From Acidobacteriota bacterium (GTDB lineage Bacteria; Acidobacteriota; Terriglobia; Acidiferrales; UBA7541): a DNA stretch of 32,545 nucleotides. Of the stretch, positions 22,410 through 30,497 are shown piece by piece. The stretch is from assembly GCA_021812285.1 (NCBI GenBank), contig JAKAOH010000019.1, forward strand, positions 1 to 32,545, read 5' to 3'. Position numbers and translations under genes: made by a program. Every line of letters starts with the position of its first letter. The first letter of the stretch is position 1. The notes beneath the pieces were generated by a model that saw nothing but the letters and a program-made list of their open reading frames with translations, was not told where the DNA came from and made no database searches.

Positions 22410-22925
22410 CTACTTGCCGGGCAGAAACATGGTGCATGCACCGCTGGCGCACGCACCCGAAGTGAAGTCGGCTTCGATGTTGTTCGAAGTGTCCCAAAGG
22501 TGAATTTGGGAGTAGCTCACCTTGACGAGGTGATACGTGCCCCCACTGCTTGTGCAGGCCGCCTCTTGGCCATCGGTCGGAATTGGCACGAGGGCAATTC
22601 CCCCGCCGAGTTTTCCATTGTTTGGAACAGTCATTTCCACCGTGTTCTGCAGGGCCTCCTGCTTGACATCTTCTGTTGGCGGCGAAGCTTTCCTGCTGGC
22701 ATAGCCGTTGAGCAAGCAGCTGTAGGTCGCCGTAACGTCCGCCTGGAATAAGTATCGAACGCTGGTCCCGGTCAGATTCACTTCCTTGAACGTCGTGTAG
22801 AGGAACCCACTCTGGTTCACTTCGGCTGTCGCCGATGCAAAGATCGGGCTCGGAGCCGCTGCGGGAGCAGCTCCAGCAACGCTTGCCGCCAAGGCGAACA
22901 AGGCAGCTATGGCTATCGCTTTCAT
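22410..22925 (-). CDS. Secreted protein of unknown function
   Basis: This 171-residue protein begins with a clear signal peptide (MKAIAIAALFALAASVAGAAPAAA) after a strong AGGAGG ribosome site; longer upstream frames lack either. The mature part is rich in Ser, Thr and Asn with four cysteines (in TYSCLLNG, EAACTSSGG and GACASGAC), which could form two disulfides, and looks beta-rich. I do not recognise a family. The gene converges on the lasso exporter and is separated from it by a hairpin. It is probably expressed alone; a perfect inverted repeat lies 60-80 bases upstream. Confidence 0.75.
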   Translation of the reverse strand: MKAIAIAALFALAASVAGAAPAAAPSPIFASATAEVNQSGFLYTTFKEVNLTGTSVRYLFQADVTATYSCLLNGYASRKASPPTEDVKQEALQNTVEMTVPNNGKLGGGIALVPIPTDGQEAACTSSGGTYHLVKVSYSQIHLWDTSNNIEADFTSGACASGACTMFLPGK

Positions 22926-22984
22926 GGTGTTGTACCTCCTCACTCCCATCCCCGACGGTTGGGCTTTGTCCATCAGTGCGGAGT

Positions 22985-23003
22985 CTTTGTCTTTACGACA
23001 AAG
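22985..23003. repeat. Perfect inverted repeat upstream of the secreted protein gene
   Basis: CTTTGTC (22985-22991) and GACAAAG (22997-23003) are perfect inverted arms around TTTAC. The site lies about 60 bases upstream of the ATG at 22925 and might be an operator or a leader hairpin; a third GACAAAG-like copy lies nearer the gene. Confidence 0.35.
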
Positions 23004-23140
23004 CACGGGCCGTGCCAAACGTGAACACGACCGCCAGCGGCGGGGAGCCATGGAAATAAGGAGTTTGTTTTTGCATTTCTGCGGGGAATCCGGGACGATG
23101 CGCGGAATAGAGCAAGACTTGAGGGAATTTGCGCCGCACG

Positions 23141-23171
23141 AAAAGGGGGCGTGGCTCTTCCCTTCGCCCCC
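23141..23171 (-). terminator. Intrinsic terminator of the queuosine/TPR operon
   Basis: On the minus strand CGGGGGCG and CGCCCCC (arms 23165-23171 and 23145-23151) form a 7-bp GC stem followed directly by TTTT. It lies about 40 bases after the stop of the TPR protein gene, ending the minus-strand transcript. Confidence 0.65.
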
Positions 23172-23211
23172 GCGGAGTGGCATTTCGCAAGCGGAAGATA
23201 TTCGGTAACTT

Positions 23212-24348
23212 CTAGTGCTTCTTTTTCTTGTCCTTGGGCGCGATGAATTTGGTGTTCACGCCGGCGCCCAATTGCTGCAACGCCATCAGCGACTGCTTGG
23301 CCTGGTCGGCCTGCGGCCCGTTGGGCGCGAGTTCCAGATATTTCTGGAACGCTTCCACGGTGCCGGGCACCACGACGGCCGTCAGTTTCCCGTTGACCAT
23401 CTTGCTCTGCATGGTATTCATCAGGGCGTTGCCGAGCAGAAACCACGCGTCGGCGTCGTTGGGATTGGCTTGCGTCGCCTTCTGCAATGGCGTGACCGCG
23501 GCTTGCAACTGGCTGGTGTTGTAGAGCACGACACCGAGGTTGCGCCAGCAGGTGCCGACCGTGATGGCGGAAATCGGCGCGATCTTGTCGCAATCGGCGC
23601 TGGCTTCCTGGATTTTGCCGCTGTAGGCGAGGTTCGTCGCCGCGCCAAGCAGGTAATTGGGGTTGGTCGGCTCCATTTGCGACGCCTTGACGAACGTATC
23701 GGCCGCCTTGTCGTGCTGCCCGGCGTCCTGATACGCCAGCGCCAGATTGCCCAAGATCACCGGCATGTTGCTGTTCGTCGGGCCGGCTACCTGCTGCGCC
23801 TGCGTGAGCGAAGTAATCGCCGTCTGGCTCAGCTGCAGAATCTGCTGCTTCGTCTGCGCCTGCTGCGCCGCCGGTTGCGCGTCCACCTGAGCCTGCAGCG
23901 CGTGAATCTGATCCATGGCCTTGCGCCCGGCCTCGAAATACTGCTTCAACTGGGCGAACTGCTTTTTGGCCGCGGCTTCCTTCTTTATCGCTTCCAGGTA
24001 ACCCGGGTTCTTCGCGAGCAGTTCCTTGAAATCGATGTCCTGCGTGAGTTCCGAGCCGCCGCCCACGCGGACCTTGAACTCCTGTTCGGGGAACTTTTTC
24101 GTTTCGAAAGTGATCGTATAGATCCCCGGCATGATACCCATCTGCATGTATTTGCCCTTGCTGTCGGTCGTCAGGGTGTACTTGCTTCCCGTATCCGGGC
24201 TCTCGATCAACACCGTGACGCCGGGCCAGGGATTGCCGTTTTCGTCCTTCACCGTGCCGCTGATGCGGCCCGTTGCTTGCGCCGCAGCCGCGACGGCCAT
24301 CATCCCGGCCACCACCACTGCGGTCAGCGCGAGTTTCCAGTGCCTCAT
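23212..24348 (-). CDS. Secreted TPR protein with carboxypeptidase-regulatory-like domain
   Basis: The 378-residue protein has a signal peptide (MRHWKLALTAVVVAGMMAVAAAAQA), then a CarboxypepD-regulatory-like beta-sandwich (GRISGTVKDENGNPWPGVTVLIESPDTG ... GIMPGIYTITFETKKF, about residues 26-95). A charged helical linker and at least three TPR units follow (LALAYQDAGQHDKAADTFVKASQMEPTN; LGVVLYNTSQLQAAVTPLQKATQANPND; and the C-terminal EAFQKYLELAPNG). The tail is KDKKKKH. Such proteins are common in Acidobacteriota periplasm; function unknown, probably a scaffold. ATG at 24348 has GAGGGAGG upstream and follows queC by 23 bases, so it may be read from the same transcript. Confidence 0.85.
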   Translation of the reverse strand: MRHWKLALTAVVVAGMMAVAAAAQATGRISGTVKDENGNPWPGVTVLIESPDTGSKYTLTTDSKGKYMQMGIMPGIYTITFETKKFPEQEFKVRVGGGSELTQDIDFKELLAKNPGYLEAIKKEAAAKKQFAQLKQYFEAGRKAMDQIHALQAQVDAQPAAQQAQTKQQILQLSQTAITSLTQAQQVAGPTNSNMPVILGNLALAYQDAGQHDKAADTFVKASQMEPTNPNYLLGAATNLAYSGKIQEASADCDKIAPISAITVGTCWRNLGVVLYNTSQLQAAVTPLQKATQANPNDADAWFLLGNALMNTMQSKMVNGKLTAVVVPGTVEAFQKYLELAPNGPQADQAKQSLMALQQLGAGVNTKFIAPKDKKKKH

Positions 24349-24371
24349 GACGAATGCCTCCCTCAAATCGT

Positions 24372-25070
24372 TTACATCCCGTGAACCGAAACCGTCGGCG
24401 TGCGATAGCGAATCGGATCGGGCGCGCCCGCCTGGGCGAACGCCCGAAGCCGCAGCCGGCAACTGTCGCAAACCCCGCAAGCTTCTTCCTCGGACTGATA
24501 GCAGGACCAGGTGCGGTCGAGCGGCGCGCCGTTCGCGATTCCCGCCTTCACGATCTCCGCCTTGCTCATCCCGATCACCGGCGTTTCGATCTCGATCCCG
24601 CATTCCGGCCGCGTTCCCTGCCTCACCAGCTCGGCGAAAGCACGATAATACTCCGGCCGGCAATCCGGGTAGCCCGAACTATCCTCGGCGACCGCGCCGA
24701 TGAAGACGCGTTTCGCGCCGATCGCCTCCGCCCAGCTGACCGCGATGGCCAGGAAATGGGCGTTGCGGAAAGGAACGTACGTGACGGGGATATCGCCGGT
24801 CAAGCCGGATTCCGGCACCGCGATCGAAGCGTCGGTGAGCGCCGAACCGCCGATCTGGCGGAAATGATCGAGGCGCGCAACCAGGCGTTCTCCCACGCCG
24901 TAAAAATCCGCGATCTCCTCGAAAGCCCGCCGCTCGCGCCGCTCCGTGCGCTGGCCGTAGCTCACGTGGACGAGCGCCACAGGGTGCCGGCGCCGCGCGA
25001 TCGCGGCGGTCACGCACGAATCCATGCCCCCGCTCAGCAGCACCACCGCCTTGTCCGGTTCGCGACTCAT
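24372..25070 (-). CDS. queC: 7-cyano-7-deazaguanine synthase QueC
   Basis: The 232-residue protein has the PP-loop SGGMDS (13-18), VSYGQRTERRE, VPFRNAHFLAIA, VAEDSSGYPDCRPEYY and a zinc-binding cluster Cys190, Cys198, Cys201, Cys204 (CYQSEEEACGVCDSC), all diagnostic of QueC. It converts 7-carboxy-7-deazaguanine to preQ0 using ATP and ammonia, in the queuosine pathway. I chose the ATG at 25070 with GAGAAAGG upstream; a GTG at 25094 directly abutting the queE stop would add eight residues. It follows queE closely. Confidence 0.96.
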   Translation of the reverse strand: MSREPDKAVVLLSGGMDSCVTAAIARRRHPVALVHVSYGQRTERRERRAFEEIADFYGVGERLVARLDHFRQIGGSALTDASIAVPESGLTGDIPVTYVPFRNAHFLAIAVSWAEAIGAKRVFIGAVAEDSSGYPDCRPEYYRAFAELVRQGTRPECGIEIETPVIGMSKAEIVKAGIANGAPLDRTWSCYQSEEEACGVCDSCRLRLRAFAQAGAPDPIRYRTPTVSVHGM

Positions 25071-25094
25071 CGCCCTTTCTCTATTAGATTCCAC

Positions 25095-25772
25095 CTACAC
25101 GCCTCGGGCTGCCGGGTCCCAAATCAGCTTGTGCAGTTGGTAGCCGAACCGCACCGGCAACCGGTCTTCGAGAATCCATTCCGCCAGCAGCCGCGGCTCC
25201 AGACCCTCCCACGCGCCCGCGGGATCCGCGTGTACGGGCGAAAAAATCACCTGGCCGATTCGCTCCTGCAGCCGATGTTCGCGCAGAAAATCGCGCGCGA
25301 ATTCGTAATCGCGCCGGCTGGCGATCACGAATTTGCATTCGTCCTTGCGGTCCATCGCGTCCAGGTTCGCCAGGTTGAACGTGCCCCCTTCGCCCGAATC
25401 GGGGCATTTGACGTCCACGATTTTCACCACCGCGGCCGGCAAGTGTCCGACGAAGCGCTCGCCGCTGGTTTCGATGAGCACCTCGAAACCTTCCTCCACC
25501 AGCCGTTCGGCCAGCTTCACCGCGTCGGGTTGCAGCAAAGGCTCGCCTCCGGTGAGTTCGACCAGGCGAACGCGCGAACCGTTTCGTCCGGAAAGCTCGC
25601 GCACTTTGGCCATCACCTCTTCGAGCGTCGCGCGCTTCCCGCCGTGAAAGGCGTAGGCGGTGTCGCACCACCGGCAACGGAGATTGCATCCGGTGAGCCG
25701 CACGAAAATGCAGGGACGTCCCGCGTGGCTGCTTTCTCCCTGGATCGAACGGAAAATCTCGGTGACAACCAT
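25095..25772 (-). CDS. queE: 7-carboxy-7-deazaguanine synthase QueE (radical SAM)
   Basis: The 225-residue protein has the radical-SAM iron-sulfur motif C-x3-C-x2-C as Cys29, Cys33, Cys36 (CNLRCRWC). SIQGESSHAGRPCIFVRLTGC is characteristic of QueE, as is LTGGEPLLQ. It rearranges 6-carboxytetrahydropterin to 7-carboxy-7-deazaguanine. ATG at 25772 follows a GGGAA element and ends one base before the alternative queC start, so the two are co-transcribed. Confidence 0.95.
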   Translation of the reverse strand: MVVTEIFRSIQGESSHAGRPCIFVRLTGCNLRCRWCDTAYAFHGGKRATLEEVMAKVRELSGRNGSRVRLVELTGGEPLLQPDAVKLAERLVEEGFEVLIETSGERFVGHLPAAVVKIVDVKCPDSGEGGTFNLANLDAMDRKDECKFVIASRRDYEFARDFLREHRLQERIGQVIFSPVHADPAGAWEGLEPRLLAEWILEDRLPVRFGYQLHKLIWDPAARGV

Positions 25773-25786
25773 CGGCGTTTCCCGAA

Positions 25787-25975
25787 TCAGTTCCGGCCGG
25801 CGGCGCTCCGCAGCCGCGCCTGCCGGTGACGGCGGTCAAGCACGAGCGCCAGAACCATTACGCACGTCATCCCCGCCGCGACCACCACTCCCGCTCCGGC
25901 GCCCCACAGCAGCCCGGCGTAAACGCCGGCCACGATGATGGCGGGCACGCCGATAATGAGCAGGGCTCGATTCAT
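25787..25975 (-). CDS. Small membrane protein in the queuosine operon
   Basis: A 62-residue frame starts at an ATG that overlaps the queD stop (ATGA) and ends 14 bases before queE. It has two hydrophobic segments (ALLIIGVPAIIVAGVYAGLLWGA and GVVVAAGMTCVMVLALVL) and a basic tail (DRRHRQARLRSAAGRN), so it is a probable two-pass inner membrane protein with both ends cytoplasmic. The tight overlap supports it being translated. I do not recognise a family; a link to queuosine synthesis or preQ transport is only positional. Confidence 0.65.
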   Translation of the reverse strand: MNRALLIIGVPAIIVAGVYAGLLWGAGAGVVVAAGMTCVMVLALVLDRRHRQARLRSAAGRN

Positions 25976-26379
25976 CGCGAGGATTCGGAGCGCGGCGCGA
26001 CGCCGTCCGGGCGGTAAGTCGCCGCGGTGGTGTCCGTTTCCCAAACGGTCACGCTCGAAAGCCGCACCCCGGCGCCGTTTTCGGGCAGGCGTCCCGAGGC
26101 CTGATCGTAAAAATACTTGGCCAGATTTTCCGCCGAGGGATTGATTTGGTCGAAGGGGGCCTGGTCGTTCAAATTCTTGTGGTCGAGCGACGCCATCACC
26201 TCGCGCATCGCCTGTTTCAGCACCACGAAATCGCACAGCAAGCCGGTTTCGTCGAGGCTCGGGCCGGCGAGCGTGAGCCGCACCTTGTAGTTGTGCCCGT
26301 GCGGGTTTTCGCACTTGCCCTTGTAGCCGCGCAGGGCATGTCCGGCGGAAAAGCTTCCTTCGACGTAGATTTCAAACAT
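25972..26379 (-). CDS. queD: 6-carboxytetrahydropterin synthase QueD
   Basis: The 135-residue protein has the QueD/PTPS zinc ligands His14 (FSAGH), His27 and His29 (NPHGHNY), catalytic Cys23 (KCENPHGH), the FVVLKQAMREVMASLDHKNLND segment and VTVWETDTTAATY near the C-terminus. It makes 6-carboxytetrahydropterin from dihydroneopterin triphosphate, the first committed step to queuosine. It overlaps the helicase gene by eight bases upstream and the small membrane protein gene by four bases downstream. Confidence 0.95.
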   Translation of the reverse strand: MFEIYVEGSFSAGHALRGYKGKCENPHGHNYKVRLTLAGPSLDETGLLCDFVVLKQAMREVMASLDHKNLNDQAPFDQINPSAENLAKYFYDQASGRLPENGAGVRLSSVTVWETDTTAATYRPDGVAPRSESSR

Positions 26380-28378
26380 CGCTGATTTCGGCGGATTCGG
26401 CCGCGCCTTTTCCCACCCGTTTCGACGCGCCGCCCTTCATGAAGGCTTCCACTTCTGCCAGCTCGTGCGTGGTCCGGTAGTCGGGCAGCGATTCCAGGAA
26501 AATTCTACCATAGGCCTTGCGCTGAATCCGGTTGTCCAGGATGACCAGCACGCCGCGGTCGCTGCGCGACCGGACCAGCCTTCCAAAGCCCTGTTTCAGC
26601 GAAAGCACCGCTTCCGGCACCTGATATTCCACGAAGGCGTTCCGCCCATCCTCGGCCAGCGAGCGCATTCGCGCCGCCACCACCGGGTCGCTCGGCACGG
26701 CGAACGGCAGCCGGTCCACGATCACGCAGGAAAGCTGGTCGCCGGGCACGTCCACGCCCTGCCAGAAGCTCGACGTCGCGAAAAGCACCGCTCCCGGGGT
26801 CGAGCGGAAGCGGTCGAGCAGCGCCGTGCGCGGCCCCCGCCCCTGCAACAGCAGCGGATATTCGAGCCGCGAGGAAAGCCGCTCGTACGCTTCCCTCATC
26901 TGCGCGTAGCTGGTGAAAAGGCAAAACGCCCGGCCGCGCGTGATCGCCAATACGTGCTCAATTTCGTTGCACGCGCGGCCCAGAAAGCCGGGATCGCGGA
27001 CGTCCGGCAGATCCGGGGGAACGTAGAGCAGCGCCTGGCTGCGGTAATCGAATTCCTGCGCCAGCACCTTTTCCTCGGCGATGGCCACGCCCAGCCGCTG
27101 CTTCACGTAATCGAACTCGCCGCCGACGGCCAGCGTGGCCGAAGTCAGCACCACCGTTTCGAACGTTTCAAACAGCTTTTCGCGCAGAATCGCACTCACG
27201 TCAATCGGCGTTGCCGCCAGGAAAACGCCTTTGCCGCGCCGCTCGTACCAATACACGAATCCGCGCTGATCGGTTTCCACCAGAAACGCGAGTTCCCCGC
27301 GCAGTTCCGCCGTTCGCCGCGCCATCGCCAGCAGCTCTTCCGGACGCCCCTTCACCGCGGCCAGCTCCGCTTCCAGCCGCCGCAGCGCGCCGGTCAGCCC
27401 GGCGTACGCTTCCCGATGGCTTTCGAGAAAGCGCGTTCGCTCGGCCGCCTCGAAGGCGAATCGCCCTTCACGCTCGGAGAAATTGCTGAAAAAATCCCGT
27501 GTGTTTTCCCGCACGCGCCCCAGACCCCGCAGCAGTTCGGGCGATCCCGCCGCGCTCAGGCGGATGGCTTGCTCGGTGTCGCGCGCCAGATCCTCGAAAC
27601 GGTAATTCGAAATTTGCCGCCCGAAATATTCGCTCGAAACGTCCTCGATCTCGTGCGCTTCGTCGAAAATCACCGCGCCGTACTCGGGCAGAATCGAGCC
27701 GAAATCCTCCTGGCGGATCGCCAGATCGGCGAAAAACAGGTGATGGTTGACGATCACCAGGTCGGCTTCGTGCGCCCGCTGGTGCATCCAGGTGATGAAG
27801 CAGCGGCCGAAATCGGGACATTTTTGCCCGGTGCACGTCTCGCTCCGCGCATCCAGCCGCGACCACAGATCCGAATCGTCCGGCAAAAAATCCAGCTCGG
27901 CGCGATCGCCCGATTCCGTTTCCCGCTCCCAGCGCCGGATCCGCTCCAGCCAATCCACTTCGTCCAGCCCCTTCAGAAGCGCGTTCTGGCCCATCTGATG
28001 CAGCTTCTGCCGGCACAGAAAATTGCTGCGGCCCTTCATCACCGCGACCTTGAGCGCGGGCGCAAAATAGCGCTGCAAGAACGGAATGTCCTTTTGAAAC
28101 AGCTGCTCCTGCAGCGATTTCGTCGCCGTCGATATCACCACGCTTTTGCCGCTGCGGATCGCCGGCACCAGATACGCCAGCGTCTTCCCGGTGCCCGTGC
28201 CGGCTTCGACGATCAGATGGCGCTTCTTCTGAAACGCCAGCTCCACGCGCTCGGCCATTTCCAGCTGCGAGGGGCGGAATTCGTATCCTTCGTGGCAGCG
28301 CTCTAGCAGGCCGCCGGGACCGAAAATCTCCCGCAGCGAGAGCGTGGCGACGTCGTTCGAGGAGTCCGATGAAGGCAT
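26372..28378 (-). CDS. DinG/XPD-type iron-sulfur ATP-dependent DNA helicase
   Basis: The 668-residue SF2 helicase has Walker A GTGTGKT (60-66) and an Fe-S cluster set Cys122, Cys182, Cys187, Cys193 (FLCRQKL; CTGQKCPDFGRC). It also has the DEAH box (239-242, VIFDEAHEIED), motif III-V region VVLTSATLAVGG and WQGVDVPGDQLSCVIVDRLPF, and motif VI QGFGRLVRSRSDRG. It unwinds 5'-tailed DNA, D-loops or R-loops in repair. The start at 28378 avoids a longer frame running into the divergent der region; its ribosome site is weak. It heads the minus-strand run containing queD, queE and queC. Confidence 0.93.
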   Translation of the reverse strand: MPSSDSSNDVATLSLREIFGPGGLLERCHEGYEFRPSQLEMAERVELAFQKKRHLIVEAGTGTGKTLAYLVPAIRSGKSVVISTATKSLQEQLFQKDIPFLQRYFAPALKVAVMKGRSNFLCRQKLHQMGQNALLKGLDEVDWLERIRRWERETESGDRAELDFLPDDSDLWSRLDARSETCTGQKCPDFGRCFITWMHQRAHEADLVIVNHHLFFADLAIRQEDFGSILPEYGAVIFDEAHEIEDVSSEYFGRQISNYRFEDLARDTEQAIRLSAAGSPELLRGLGRVRENTRDFFSNFSEREGRFAFEAAERTRFLESHREAYAGLTGALRRLEAELAAVKGRPEELLAMARRTAELRGELAFLVETDQRGFVYWYERRGKGVFLAATPIDVSAILREKLFETFETVVLTSATLAVGGEFDYVKQRLGVAIAEEKVLAQEFDYRSQALLYVPPDLPDVRDPGFLGRACNEIEHVLAITRGRAFCLFTSYAQMREAYERLSSRLEYPLLLQGRGPRTALLDRFRSTPGAVLFATSSFWQGVDVPGDQLSCVIVDRLPFAVPSDPVVAARMRSLAEDGRNAFVEYQVPEAVLSLKQGFGRLVRSRSDRGVLVILDNRIQRKAYGRIFLESLPDYRTTHELAEVEAFMKGGASKRVGKGAAESAEISDV

Positions 28379-28476
28379 GGGCGGCCCGGCAGGCGAATCT
28401 GCCGGGTTGCGGCTAAAATAGCATAGAATGTGTGACCGCGCCGGTTTCACGGCCGGGCGCGTCGCGAACCGTTTCC

Positions 28477-29880
28477 ATGGACAAACGCATGCCGCTCGTC
28501 GCCATCGTCGGCCGGCCCAACGTCGGTAAATCGACGCTTTTCAACCGCCTGGTAGGCCGGCGGCGCTCGATCGTCACCGACGAGCCGGGGATCACCCGCG
28601 ACCGCATCTACGGCAACGCCGAATGGAATGGCCGTGCCTTCGCCGTGGTGGATACCGGCGGACTTGTGCCCGACGAGCGGGCCGGCATCCCCGGCGAAAT
28701 TTTCCGTCAGGCCGAAATCGCGCTCCGCGAAGCTGATTTCATCATCCTCGTCGCCGACAGCCGCGCCGGCCCCACGCCCGCCGACGCCGAACTGGCGCGC
28801 CGGATGCGCGTTTTCAACAAGCCGATGGTCGTGGCGGCGAACAAAGTGGACACGGGCGCGCAAGCCTCCGCTGCCGCGGCTTTTTACGAATGGGGAGTGC
28901 CTGTCTTTCCGATTTCCGCCGAGCACGGGATCGGCGTGGACGATCTGCTCGACCACGTCACGCGGGAATTTCCGGAAATCGCGCCGGAAACGGAAACGCC
29001 CGGCTCGCGCATTGCCATTATCGGCCGGCCCAACGTCGGCAAATCCACGCTGCTGAACCGGCTCGTGGGAGCCGAGCGCTCGATCGTCACGTCCGAGGCC
29101 GGCACCACGCGCGACGCCGTGGATACCGTCGTCGAGCGCGACGGCCGCGCCTATTTCTTCGTGGATACCGCCGGCATTCGCCGCAAGGCGCGGACGAAAC
29201 TCGCCGCGGAAAAGCTGAGCGTGGTGATGGCCCGCCGGCATCTCGAGCGCGCCGACATCGCTCTGCTTCTCGCCGACGCCTCTGTTGGCGTCACCGCGCA
29301 GGACGCTTCCATCGCCGGCTACGCCAATGAAGCCGGCCGCTCGCTCATCGTGGTGATGAACAAATGGGATCTCGCGCTCGAATGCGCGCGCGCTCAGCAC
29401 GAGAAGGACGAGAAGACCGAAAAATTCGATCCGGGAAAGGTGCGCCGCGATTACGAAGAGATTCTCCGCAAGCGGCTCGGTTTCGTCGCCTATGCGCCCA
29501 TCGTTTTCCTCTCCGCGCTCACCGGCCAGGGCGTTGGCCGGCTTTACGCGCTCATCGACCGCGTCGCCCAGGCGCGCCGCCGCCGCGTTCCCACCGCCGA
29601 ACTCAATCGCTGGCTTGCTCAGGCGGATCTGGGACGTTCCAGCGCGCCCGCCTCTCAAGCGCCCGAAATTCTCTATTTGACGCAGGCTTCGGTCGATCCG
29701 CCGACGTTCGTCATCTTCACGCGCGGCACGCACCGCATCCATTTCAGCTTCGAGCGTTACCTCCAAAATCAGCTGCGCGAAGCTTTCGATTTCACCGGAG
29801 CGCCCATCCGCTTCATTATTCGTGTGCGGGAGCGGCCCGCCGGCCGCCGCGGCAAATCGGGCCGCGCGCGCGCCGATTGA
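28477..29880 (+). CDS. der: Ribosome assembly GTPase Der (EngA)
   Basis: The 467-residue protein has two tandem GTPase domains: IVGRPNVGKST with DEPGITRDR, DTGGL and NKVD in the first, and IIGRPNVGKST (about residue 180) with EAGTTRDAVDT, DTAGIRRKA and NKWD in the second. A C-terminal KH-like domain follows (PPTFVIFTRGTHRIHFSFERYLQNQLREAFDFTGAPIRFIIRVR). This arrangement is unique to Der, which acts in 50S subunit assembly. Starts at 28432 (GTG), 28477 or 28489 are possible; I chose the ATG at 28477, with none having a strong ribosome site. Confidence 0.96.
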   Translation: MDKRMPLVAIVGRPNVGKSTLFNRLVGRRRSIVTDEPGITRDRIYGNAEWNGRAFAVVDTGGLVPDERAGIPGEIFRQAEIALREADFIILVADSRAGPTPADAELARRMRVFNKPMVVAANKVDTGAQASAAAAFYEWGVPVFPISAEHGIGVDDLLDHVTREFPEIAPETETPGSRIAIIGRPNVGKSTLLNRLVGAERSIVTSEAGTTRDAVDTVVERDGRAYFFVDTAGIRRKARTKLAAEKLSVVMARRHLERADIALLLADASVGVTAQDASIAGYANEAGRSLIVVMNKWDLALECARAQHEKDEKTEKFDPGKVRRDYEEILRKRLGFVAYAPIVFLSALTGQGVGRLYALIDRVAQARRRRVPTAELNRWLAQADLGRSSAPASQAPEILYLTQASVDPPTFVIFTRGTHRIHFSFERYLQNQLREAFDFTGAPIRFIIRVRERPAGRRGKSGRARAD

Positions 29881-29916
29881 CAGCGCCCGGTCCCTGCGTG
29901 CGATAGTGTTTCCGTC

Positions 29917-30348
29917 ATGACTCAGGATCTCTTCCCAACCGGCGAGCCCGACGGGCAGCTCGAGGAATCACCGGAAACTGCGCCCGCGAACCAGCCGCGA
30001 GTATTTCGCATCGGCGAGGTCTGCCGCCTGACCGGGACGAAAGCATTTGTCCTGCGCTATTGGGAAACCGAATTCCCCATGCTCGCTCCGCACAAGAGCC
30101 CCAAGGGGCACCGCCTTTATCGCCGCGAAGACGTGGACATGGTGTTTGAAATCAAGCGCCTGCTCTACGAGCAGGGATTCACGATTGCCGGTGCGCGCCG
30201 TGCCATGGAGTCGCGCGCCACAGGAGAAATGCAGCCTGAGCCAAGCCCCGGGCCGGTGCTGCCGGCCGGCTCTTCGGCAGCGCGGAAGATGCTGGTGGAC
30301 CTGGAAGAGGAGCTCCGCGCCATCTTGACGCTTCTCGAAACCGAATGA
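29917..30348 (+). CDS. MerR-family transcriptional regulator
   Basis: The 143-residue protein has a disordered acidic N-terminus, then a MerR winged HTH (FRIGEVCRLTGTKAFVLRYWETEFPML, about residues 30-56, and GHRLYRREDVDMVFEIKRLLYEQGFTIAGARRAM). A short Pro-rich linker and a C-terminal helix (MLVDLEEELRAILTLLE) suited to dimerisation complete it. It has no metal-binding cysteines or effector domain, like the small MerR proteins next to tRNA-Pro in Acidobacteriota and relatives. It lies 36 bases after der and 29 bases before tRNA-Pro. Confidence 0.9.
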   Translation: MTQDLFPTGEPDGQLEESPETAPANQPRVFRIGEVCRLTGTKAFVLRYWETEFPMLAPHKSPKGHRLYRREDVDMVFEIKRLLYEQGFTIAGARRAMESRATGEMQPEPSPGPVLPAGSSAARKMLVDLEEELRAILTLLETE

Positions 30349-30377
30349 TAGGCTTGAGTTTGCGCGGCTTTCCGCGT

Positions 30378-30454
30378 CGGGACGTGGCGCAGCCTGGTAG
30401 CGCGCACGCTTGGGGTGCGTGAGGTCGCTGGTTCAAATCCAGTCGTCCCGACCA
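30378..30454 (+). tRNA. tRNA-Pro (GGG)
   Basis: Acceptor arms CGGGACG (30378-30384) and CGTCCCG (30444-30450) pair fully. The D arm is GCGC..GCGC, the anticodon stem CACGC/GCGTG encloses TTGGGGT (anticodon GGG), and the T arm has loop TTCAAAT. Discriminator A at 30451 is followed by an encoded CCA (30452-30454). Confidence 0.96.
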
Positions 30455-30497
30455 TCTCTTTCGAGTTCGCCAGAAAGCCGGATCCGCGCTCACCACG

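Noticed and set aside
24372-26379. PreQ1 riboswitch controlling the queuosine genes
   Set aside because: The que genes overlap upstream coding sequence with no leader in which an aptamer could fit.
26465-28306. A 613-codon open frame opposite the helicase
   Set aside because: Antisense shadow of a helicase with all its motifs; no ribosome site or domain of its own.
28447-29766. A 439-codon open frame opposite der
   Set aside because: Antisense to a gene with two intact GTPase domains.
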